From assembly GCA_028866155.1 (NCBI GenBank), contig JAGWIT010000028.1, positions 1 through 11,947 on the forward strand: DNA of 11,947 nucleotides, given 5' to 3'. The DNA is from Patescibacteria group bacterium (lineage in GTDB: Bacteria > Patescibacteriota > Minisyncoccia > Phycocordibacterales > SBAW01). How positions within the stretch are numbered: the first letter of the stretch is position 1; every line of letters starts with the position of its first letter. The translations under genes were made by a program, and so were the position numbers. The notes under the pieces are model-generated. The model ran no database searches. It was not told the origin of the DNA and saw nothing but the letters and a program-made list of their open reading frames with translations. Shown piece after piece: positions 6,376-11,947 of the stretch.

Positions 6376-7296
6376 TCATTGATGTTCTATCGAATCAATA
6401 ACGTAAGGCGTCGAGTTGGTTGTCTCATAGTAGGAGCGCAGGACCAGTTCGGCAATAAGTCCCATCATAAAAAGCATGAGCCCACTGATGCCGAAGAACG
6501 CCACCAAAAGCGGCAGGGGCGTCTGTGCAAAGTTGGCATAGGCGATTATTTTGAGTACAATCGCTGCGATAAGTGCCGCGCCCGAGAGCGCAAAGCACGA
6601 AAACGCGAGCGAGCCAAAAAGCACCAGCGGCCTCGTCGTGCCAAAGAGAAAGCGGATAGTAAAGAGGTCGGCAAGATCCTTCGCCCCTTTGATGAAATTG
6701 TGTTTGGAGAGCCCGGCAATGCGGTTATGATGTTTGACCGGCATCTCGACAATACGCGCGCCGCGGAAGTGCATGATGCCGGCGAGAAATACGTGCATCT
6801 CACCATAAAGGTGGATTCCATTGAGGAATTTTTTACGGAACATCTTCGTCGCGCACGCATAGTCGTGGAGTCTGATTCCCAGCACCGTACGCGTAATAAG
6901 GTTGGCGCCGCGGGAAAAGATTTTGCGCCCGGGCGTGTCGTGCCGGTTAACCCGCCAACCGGCGACCAGGTCGTAGCCCTCCTGAATTTTTTTGAACATC
7001 GCGGGAATGTCCGACGGGTCGTTTTGGAGATCGGCGTCGAGTGTCACGATAATGTCGCCTTTGGCCGCATGGATGCCCGCATCGAGCCCCGCGGTCTGTC
7101 CGATGTTGTAGGCGATGCGGATAATCGTGATTGGTGAAAGCGTTTTTAATTTTGTGTACGTGCCATCGGTCGAGGCGTTGTCGACCGCGACTATCTCAAA
7201 AGGCTCGCCAGTCTTCTTGAGCGCCTCAAGAATGCGGCGGTGAAGTTCCACCACGTTGTCCTCTTCGTTATAAGCCGGAAAAACAGCTGAAATCAT
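6376..7296 (-). CDS. DPM1-like GT2 glycosyltransferase with two C-terminal membrane helices
   Basis: A 306-residue family 2 glycosyltransferase. The GT-A fold starts with FPAYNEEDNV (6-15), then VAVDNASTDGT (37-46), the RIAYNIGQTAGLDAGIHAAKG stretch (60-80), and the metal-binding DAD in LDADLQNDP (86-94). Two hydrophobic helices follow (about 224-250 and 261-288). This layout matches dolichol/undecaprenyl-phosphate mannosyl- or glucosyltransferases (DPM1, GtrB and ArnC types), which load a sugar from a nucleotide donor onto a polyprenyl phosphate at the inner membrane face. The GtrA protein in the same operon supports that role. The donor sugar is not determinable; GDP-heptose made by the upstream genes is a possible but untested donor. 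The gene starts five bases after the epimerase stop and has no Shine-Dalgarno. Confidence 0.92.
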   Translation of the reverse strand: MISAVFPAYNEEDNVVELHRRILEALKKTGEPFEIVAVDNASTDGTYTKLKTLSPITIIRIAYNIGQTAGLDAGIHAAKGDIIVTLDADLQNDPSDIPAMFKKIQEGYDLVAGWRVNRHDTPGRKIFSRGANLITRTVLGIRLHDYACATKMFRKKFLNGIHLYGEMHVFLAGIMHFRGARIVEMPVKHHNRIAGLSKHNFIKGAKDLADLFTIRFLFGTTRPLVLFGSLAFSCFALSGAALIAAIVLKIIAYANFAQTPLPLLVAFFGISGLMLFMMGLIAELVLRSYYETTNSTPYVIDSIEHQ

Positions 7297-7301
7297 GAGA
7301 G

Positions 7302-8426
7302 CTATTGTACTAGACTCTTAGCCGCCATGTCGCGGTAGGACTGACGCAAGTATCGTATCGCTTCGGGATATCCTTTTATAAAAGCAACGTAGTCGCGCAC
7401 ATTATCCTCCAACTTTTTCTTTGGCCGCCAGCCGAGCCTCTTTAATTTTGAGACGTCCATAAGCGAGTGGCGCGTTGTGCGCACTCGGAACACGCCCTTA
7501 AGAAGCGGGTTGTGCCGCACGCCGACAGCCTTGGCGACTGTTTTTGCCAAATCCATAACCGTATCGCGCCGTCCGGACCCGACGTTAAATATCTCATAAT
7601 TTGCCTTCGAGCTTTTGAGAACGACCATATGCGCCGCGACCGCGTCGTCGATGTGTACGAAATCTCTAATTTGGTGGCCGTCCTCGTGCATCTCGATGCG
7701 CTCGCCCGCGAGCGCCTGCACCGCGTAAGCGCGCAGAGCGCCCGAGTAGAAGTTGCGAAAGGTTTGGCGCGAGCCATGCACTATCGCGTAGCGCAGGACC
7801 ACGGTCGGGATGCTATATTCCCTACCAAGCATGAGCGCAAGCTCCTCAAGCGCGCGCTTGGTTATCGCATAGGGGTTGGTGGGCATCAGCTCGTCATCCT
7901 CTTTTTGGGCGATAGGGCCGGCCATTTTTTTGCCGCATGCGCAATAAACAGCCCAGTCCTGTTTTTTGAGCCGCTTCTCATCGCGCGGCTTGGCATACTG
8001 CAGGCCATGCACGCGACACACGTATTTTCCTTCGCCATAGACCGCCTGCGAGGACGCGACGATTACTTTTTTGACGGGTAATCTTTTTTCAACTATCACC
8101 TCATACAACAATGCGGCACTCTCGGCATTGGCCCGCACATATTCGCTAAAGTCCATGCGGTAGTCCATATATCCCGCAAGATGAAAAATGTAGGAGACGT
8201 CCTTGAGCGCCTTCTCCCAATCGCTTTTTTTATCGACATCGCCGCGCACAAACTGCGCCTTTTTGTTGAACCATGCCGGGAGCCCGCCCGTGTGCGTGGG
8301 ACGCCGAAGGTTGTCGAGCACGCGCACCCGGTAGCCGCTCGCGATAAGCCCGTCAACCAGATGCGAACCAACAAATCCCGCGCCGCCAGTCACGAGCACC
8401 AAGTTATTTGTTTTTCTTTTTGCCAT
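7302..8426 (-). CDS. SDR-family NAD-dependent sugar-nucleotide epimerase/dehydratase with Cys/His insertion
   Basis: A 374-residue extended SDR protein. The NAD-binding GGAGFVG is at 14-20, and an acidic residue of the cofactor pocket lies in VLDNL (36-40). The catalytic serine region is SSQAVYG (125-131), and the Tyr186/Lys190 pair lies in NPYAITK. RDFVHIDD (254-261) and EIFNVGSG (278-285) are usual family motifs. Between the serine and tyrosine motifs lies an insertion of about 40 residues with Cys137-x2-His140 and Cys162-x-Cys164, resembling a small metal site. From memory a similar insertion occurs in dTDP-L-rhamnose 4-epimerase-like proteins (WbiB/Tle). Its position after the GDP-heptose genes makes GDP-heptose another candidate substrate. 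I chose ATG at 8426 (MAKRKTNNLVLVTGG), which overlaps gmhA by 23 bases; the frame extends to a TTG at 8456 with no support. Confidence 0.88.
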   Translation of the reverse strand: MAKRKTNNLVLVTGGAGFVGSHLVDGLIASGYRVRVLDNLRRPTHTGGLPAWFNKKAQFVRGDVDKKSDWEKALKDVSYIFHLAGYMDYRMDFSEYVRANAESAALLYEVIVEKRLPVKKVIVASSQAVYGEGKYVCRVHGLQYAKPRDEKRLKKQDWAVYCACGKKMAGPIAQKEDDELMPTNPYAITKRALEELALMLGREYSIPTVVLRYAIVHGSRQTFRNFYSGALRAYAVQALAGERIEMHEDGHQIRDFVHIDDAVAAHMVVLKSSKANYEIFNVGSGRRDTVMDLAKTVAKAVGVRHNPLLKGVFRVRTTRHSLMDVSKLKRLGWRPKKKLEDNVRDYVAFIKGYPEAIRYLRQSYRDMAAKSLVQ

Positions 8427-9027
8427 GAGAAGTTTTTTTGGCGAGCTTATGTTCAAAATAATCGCGAAAGTACCACGTGATGAGATGCAAAATGACCCCG
8501 TGTGCGCCCTCGACGAGGTCGTAGCGCCCTTTTGGTGTGGGGACCAAAATTTTGACGTCGGCTAGTTTGTTGAGTTCCCCGCCGTCAAAACCGGCGAGCG
8601 CGATGACCGGCACGCCGCGCTTTTTGGCATATTGTGCGGCCTTGATGACATTTTGCGAGTTGCCCGAACTCGAAATGGCGATGACGCAGTCGTGCTCTTG
8701 GAGATAATTTTGCAAAGGGCCCACGAACACCGAGTCGTGCCCCACGTCGTTGGTCCAGGCCGAGTACTCCTCCTCGGTCGTCGGAAGGCGGATGGCCTGA
8801 AAACGCTTGGTGTGGAGCTCGACGTTGTGGCCGAACACGGTCTTGTTGAAATCGCTCACCCAGTGGGTCGCCAGCGCCAGCGAGCCGCCATTGCCGAAGA
8901 TATAGATGCGGCCATCGCGCTCGAACACGCGCTGAATCTGCACCATGCACTTGGCGATTTCATCGCTCGAGACGGCGCGCAGCGCCGCCGTGGCCTCCTC
9001 GATGTGCTGTTCGATGTATTCTTTCAT
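8404..9027 (-). CDS. gmhA: SIS-domain sedoheptulose-7-phosphate isomerase, GmhA-like
   Basis: GmhA turns D-sedoheptulose 7-phosphate into D-glycero-D-manno-heptose 7-phosphate, the first heptose step, in the cytoplasm. The 207-residue protein is near the family length (about 190-200). It shows the phosphate-sugar loop GNGGS (45-49), then THWVSDF (54-60), TNDVGHDSVF (92-101), AISSSGNSQNV (117-127) and ALAGFDGGEL (143-152). By eye, E. coli Glu65 aligns with Asp59 and Gln172 with Glu173, while His180 aligns with His181, so two active-site positions differ conservatively. The last residues are a lysine-rich tail (KLAKKTSHGKKKNK), part of which overlaps the next gene. The ATG overlaps the hddA stop in an ATGA junction, implying translational coupling. 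The gene next to it is the heptose-7-phosphate kinase, which supports GmhA over other SIS isomerases. Confidence 0.9.
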   Translation of the reverse strand: MKEYIEQHIEEATAALRAVSSDEIAKCMVQIQRVFERDGRIYIFGNGGSLALATHWVSDFNKTVFGHNVELHTKRFQAIRLPTTEEEYSAWTNDVGHDSVFVGPLQNYLQEHDCVIAISSSGNSQNVIKAAQYAKKRGVPVIALAGFDGGELNKLADVKILVPTPKGRYDLVEGAHGVILHLITWYFRDYFEHKLAKKTSHGKKKNK

Positions 9028-10040
9028 ACTTGGTGCGATGCATTGTTGTTAAAGAGTATGTCAGTGCCGGACTCCACGAAACTAAACGGGATATGCCGTG
9101 CGCCCACAAGCTTTACCTTTTTAGCCTGAGCCTTGAGTGCCTTAAGTATCGCCTTATGCTTTGCCGGAGGCGCAATAAATAAAAAGCATCCGCCGCCGCC
9201 AGCGCCAAGGACCTTGCCGCCCCACGCACCCGCTTTAATACCCGCTGAGTAGAGCGAGTCAAGCGTTTTATTGCTCACCTTGCTGCCGAGCTTTTTCTTG
9301 GCAAGCCAGCTTTCATGCATCATCAACCCCGCGCCTTTGATGTCGCCTTTTAAGAGCAGCTCGCGAAACTTGAGCACCGAGTTTGAGAGTGCGATATATG
9401 AATCAAATTTAGATTTCATTTGCCCGACCTGCTGGCCGAGCACGTCACTCGCATGCCGTTCGATGCCGGTATAAAAAAGAAGCATGCTATCCTGAAGCTC
9501 TGCACTCTTTTTATAATCAAGCAGGAGCGGCTCGACCGTGACCGAGCCGTTGCAGTTAAATTGGTAGAAATTTAAGCCCCCGTGCGCCGCCGCGTATTGG
9601 TCCTGCTTGCCGATAGGCTCGCCGAGTATATCTATCTCAAGCTCGCAGGCTTTTTCAGCCGCTTCGGCGGCGCTCATTGATCGACCAAGATGAGCGTGCA
9701 AACCTTTGACGAGCGCGACCGAGAAGCTCGATGACGACCCGAGCCCCGTTTTGCCCGGCAGCGAGGCGAACGAGCCTATCTCGATGTTGCTGGTAATGCC
9801 GAGGTCAAGCAGGAGCGCCTTGATGCGCGCGTGCTCGAGCTCTTTGGGGTGCGAGACGGTCTCAGTCTTTGAGTAGCGCGCCGAAACCATATCAACAAGC
9901 GGCGTAGGATTGATAACCAGGTAGATGTATTTGTCGATGGTCGCCGAGATGACGCGCCCCGGGTGCGAGCGAAAAAAGACGGGGATGTCGGTACCGCCGC
10001 CGATGAGACTAATACGCAGTGGAGCCCTGATCACGATCAT
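9024..10040 (-). CDS. hddA: GHMP kinase, D-glycero-alpha-D-manno-heptose-7-phosphate kinase (HddA-like)
   Basis: HddA phosphorylates D-glycero-D-manno-heptose 7-phosphate at C1 to the alpha-1,7-bisphosphate, using ATP. The 338-residue protein has the three GHMP motifs: RAPLRISLIGGGTD at 5-18, the phosphate-binding glycine/serine loop GLGSSSSFSVAL at 99-110, and GGKVLGAGGGGCFLF at 274-288. GKQDQYAAAHGG (144-155) is typical of the HddA/fucokinase subgroup. This kinase belongs to the GDP-heptose branch; the ADP-heptose branch uses the unrelated HldE kinase, of which no trace is seen here. It sits 36 bases after the fusion gene and overlaps gmhA by four bases. No Shine-Dalgarno is seen before the ATG. 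Related kinases act on other sugars, but the neighbours favour heptose. Confidence 0.91.
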   Translation of the reverse strand: MIVIRAPLRISLIGGGTDIPVFFRSHPGRVISATIDKYIYLVINPTPLVDMVSARYSKTETVSHPKELEHARIKALLLDLGITSNIEIGSFASLPGKTGLGSSSSFSVALVKGLHAHLGRSMSAAEAAEKACELEIDILGEPIGKQDQYAAAHGGLNFYQFNCNGSVTVEPLLLDYKKSAELQDSMLLFYTGIERHASDVLGQQVGQMKSKFDSYIALSNSVLKFRELLLKGDIKGAGLMMHESWLAKKKLGSKVSNKTLDSLYSAGIKAGAWGGKVLGAGGGGCFLFIAPPAKHKAILKALKAQAKKVKLVGARHIPFSFVESGTDILFNNNASHQV

Positions 10041-10076
10041 GTATAGAGATTAACACGCGAGAGCCCTTCAGTCAAA

Positions 10077-11258
10077 TTATGGAAGCTGCGGGAGCGCGGC
10101 GGCTAGACCTATACCCTCCGGCACAAGGATGGTTTGGACTCCTGCGGCGTCGCCGGCCTCTTTGTCGCGCTCATCATCGCCCACAAAATAGGCGCGTGTG
10201 AGGTCGATGTCATGCTCGCGCGCGGCTTGGTAAAGCATCTCGGGATTTGGCTTGCGGCAGTCGCACCCTTCATCCCAGCCATGCGGGCAATAATAAATAC
10301 CCGATATGGTCACGCCTCTTTTTTTAAGCGCCTCCTGCATCCGTTGATGAATGTCGCGCAAGTCCTCTTCTTTGACCATCCCGCGCGCGATGCCCGGTTG
10401 GTTGCTGATGATATAAAATTCGTAGCCTCTCTTCGCGAGTTCCTCGAGCGCGTCGAGCGCTCCGGGTAAAAACTCAAACACCGACCAGTTTGGCACATAC
10501 TCGGCCAGCGGCGCTTTTTTATTTATCGTGCCGTCGCGGTCAAGAAACAAAACTTTTCTCGAAGACTTAAGTGCGCGCTCAATCGCGGGAAAGCGCTCGA
10601 TACTGGTAAGGCTCCAGTAGGGCTGGCACGTCAAAAAACCCGCCAACTTCCGCCCTGCAACCAAAGCCGGGTACATGGTCTTCTCAAAATTGAGATTGCC
10701 CTCGGGAATCATCTCGAGTATTTTTTTGGATAGGATAAGAAATCCAATATCAACGGCGTTTAGACCCTCAGCTTTCTTTGTCTTATCATACATCCGCACC
10801 ATGCCGTCCTCAATCCGCATGTTGTTTTTGCTATCCGTGCTGGGGCGGTCGTAGGCGGTCACCGTCGCCAAGGTACCCATGCGTTCATGATGCGCAAGAA
10901 GTTTGGACAGATTAAGCGGCCAGTAATTGTCGCCGTACATCAGCAAAAAATCATCGTCGAGCAAGTGTGCCGCTTTGCACAGGCGCTCTCCCGTTTCGTC
11001 CTCAACCGGGGTTTGGTTGTAGCGGATAGTGAGGCTCCAGCGCGAGCCGTCGCCAAGCGTGGCAGGAAATTGTTCAGCCAAATAACCGGTTAAAAAGATA
11101 ATCTCCTCGATGCCGTTCTTTTTGAGGAGTTCGACAAGATATTCGGCAAAAGGCTTGCCGTGTATGGGGATGAGCGGCTTGGGTGTCGTGAGGGTCAGCG
11201 GCTGCAATCGAGTGCCCTGGCCTCCCGCGAGCACTACCGCTTGGCGGATACGCTTCAT
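10077..11258 (-). CDS. hddC-gmhB: Fusion: heptose-1-phosphate nucleotidyltransferase (HddC-like) plus heptose-1,7-bisphosphate phosphatase (GmhB-like)
   Basis: A 393-residue two-domain protein. Residues 1-230 are a sugar-phosphate nucleotidyltransferase: LAGGQGTRLQPLT (10-22) binds the nucleotide, Lys27 begins KPLIPI, YGDN (108-111) holds the metal-binding aspartate, and DIGFLILSKKIL (170-181) follows. Residues 235-390 are a HAD phosphatase: FLDRDGT (238-244) with nucleophile Asp240 and acid/base Asp242, SNQPGIARG (285-293), the GmhB zinc site Cys324-x-His326 and Cys332-x-Cys334, Lys336, and GDD (360-362). GmhB removes the C1 phosphate and HddC adds GMP, so consecutive steps share one chain, in reverse order. 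Only five residues separate the zinc pairs, against about twelve in E. coli GmhB, a region linked to anomer preference. There is no stop or frame break between the domains. The start overlaps the upstream stop (ATGA). GTP specificity is inferred from hddA. Confidence 0.92.
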   Translation of the reverse strand: MKRIRQAVVLAGGQGTRLQPLTLTTPKPLIPIHGKPFAEYLVELLKKNGIEEIIFLTGYLAEQFPATLGDGSRWSLTIRYNQTPVEDETGERLCKAAHLLDDDFLLMYGDNYWPLNLSKLLAHHERMGTLATVTAYDRPSTDSKNNMRIEDGMVRMYDKTKKAEGLNAVDIGFLILSKKILEMIPEGNLNFEKTMYPALVAGRKLAGFLTCQPYWSLTSIERFPAIERALKSSRKVLFLDRDGTINKKAPLAEYVPNWSVFEFLPGALDALEELAKRGYEFYIISNQPGIARGMVKEEDLRDIHQRMQEALKKRGVTISGIYYCPHGWDEGCDCRKPNPEMLYQAAREHDIDLTRAYFVGDDERDKEAGDAAGVQTILVPEGIGLAAALPQLP

Positions 11259-11947
11259 AACAGTGCGCTGTCTCGTGCCCGCAGATCATTCAACATCGAT
11301 TCAGCACGCGTCCAATCCTCGGACGTGTCGATGTCGATGAACCGTTCTTTGGGCGTGACATAGCCGGCCACAAATTCGCCGTACAACTTCCCTTCTTTCA
11401 TCAGCAAGTCGCGCTTCATCGCGTAGACCGCGCTGCTGCGTCGATACGCCTTCGGCAAGTCCTGCCGGCGCGCACCCTCGGGCTCGTCCATGCAGTAGGC
11501 GCGCACACGGTCGCCTTCGAGCTTTTTTATTTTCATCGGATGATTGGCGCTCTCAACCTCGACGAGAGACACGGCCGAGTCGGCACCGGTGTCTATTAAT
11601 TTTTGGATGGTCCCGTCGACATCGTCTTTGATGCGAAACGGCGACGTGGGCTGAAAGATGACCGCGTAGTCAAAGGTGATACCCAACTTATCCTCCATAA
11701 ACTTAACCGCGTGTTGCATCACCTCAACATGCCCCGTAGTGTCGGTGGCAAGCTCGGGGGGCCGCATAAACGGCACGTCGCCGCCGCACTCGCGCGCGAC
11801 CTTCGCTGTCTCCTCATTATCGGTCGAGACAATGGTGTGCGTGATGAAACTGCTTTGTTTGGCGGCATCGATACTGTAGGCAATAAGCGGCTTGCCGCCG
11901 AGCAGTTTTATATTCTTGCCGGGCAGGCCCTTTGAGCCTCCGCGCGC
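11255..11947 (-). CDS. NeuA-family CMP-sugar synthetase (acylneuraminate cytidylyltransferase), N-terminus cut
   Basis: The frame is open from the right edge for 230 residues. The first visible residues are ARGGSKGLPGKN (1-12), the CTP-binding motif of the NeuA/KdsB-type family, which normally starts about 8-10 residues into the protein, so only the very start is missing. Further motifs are IVSTDNEE (39-46), VIFQPTSPFR (96-105) and ERFIDIDTSEDW (201-212), all typical of acylneuraminate cytidylyltransferases. These enzymes activate a nine-carbon ulosonic acid (sialic, legionaminic or pseudaminic acid), or KDO in relatives, with CTP. No nonulosonate synthase is visible, so the substrate is open. 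Its stop overlaps the fusion gene start by four bases. It is the first visible gene of the operon, and its promoter lies outside the window. Confidence 0.92.
   Translation of the reverse strand, partial: ARGGSKGLPGKNIKLLGGKPLIAYSIDAAKQSSFITHTIVSTDNEETAKVARECGGDVPFMRPPELATDTTGHVEVMQHAVKFMEDKLGITFDYAVIFQPTSPFRIKDDVDGTIQKLIDTGADSAVSLVEVESANHPMKIKKLEGDRVRAYCMDEPEGARRQDLPKAYRRSSAVYAMKRDLLMKEGKLYGEFVAGYVTPKERFIDIDTSEDWTRAESMLNDLRARDSALL

Noticed and set aside
6373..7137. Plus-strand open frame of 254 residues.
   Set aside because: It is fully antisense to the well-supported GT2 gene, with a charged composition typical of a shadow frame.
1..11947. CRISPR array, insertion sequence, prophage or toxin-antitoxin pair.
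   Set aside because: No regularly spaced repeats, transposase or integrase motifs, terminal repeats with target duplications, or small two-gene toxin modules were seen on either strand.

Overview
The window (about 54% GC by eye) carries genes on the minus strand only. Its content points to a small-genome bacterium of the Candidate Phyla Radiation (Patescibacteria, probably a Parcubacteria-like lineage). The grounds are a SecA with an extra segment of about 28 residues, a tiny lysine-rich ORF, a compact cluster of touching genes with few Shine-Dalgarno sites, and an O-antigen ligase-type membrane protein fused to TPR repeats. This placement is inferred from memory of such genomes, not from a search. 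TGA, TAA and TAG all serve as stops, so the UGA=Gly code of Gracilibacteria/Absconditabacteria is not in use.

Layout, read from the left. (1) 1-1290 is the N-terminal half of secA, cut by the window edge, with its own extended -10 promoter almost touching the start codon. (2) 1291-1622 is a short, structured intergenic stretch: a strong hairpin terminator, two further hairpins, a 16-residue lysine/arginine-rich ORF, a perfect palindrome before that ORF, a possible promoter and one isolated DnaA-box match. (3) 1623-2672 is murB, with the clearest Shine-Dalgarno site in the window. (4) 2673-2957 is intergenic, with a possible murB promoter, a 10-bp inverted repeat and the terminator of the next unit. 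(5) 2958-11947 is one operon of nine genes transcribed leftward, with gaps of at most 36 bases or overlaps of 4-23 bases, entering from beyond the right edge. No stretch above 300 bases lacks a gene.

The operon is a surface-glycan locus. In transcription order it holds a NeuA-family CMP-sugar synthetase, a fusion of a sugar-nucleotide transferase (HddC-like) to a heptose-bisphosphate phosphatase (GmhB-like), a heptose-7-phosphate kinase (HddA), a sedoheptulose-7-phosphate isomerase (GmhA), an SDR sugar-nucleotide epimerase/dehydratase with a Cys/His insertion, a DPM1-like GT2 glycosyltransferase, a SAM methyltransferase, a GtrA-family membrane protein, and an O-antigen ligase/polymerase with TPRs. 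GmhA, HddA and the two halves of the fusion together give every enzyme from sedoheptulose-7-phosphate to GDP-D-glycero-alpha-D-manno-heptose. The epimerase may then alter a nucleotide sugar. The GT2 and GtrA proteins are the type that build and move polyprenyl-linked sugars, and the last gene would polymerise the glycan or transfer it to an acceptor. The most notable points are the complete GDP-heptose pathway with two consecutive steps fused, the Cys/His-bearing epimerase, and the structured region around the lysine-rich micro-ORF.
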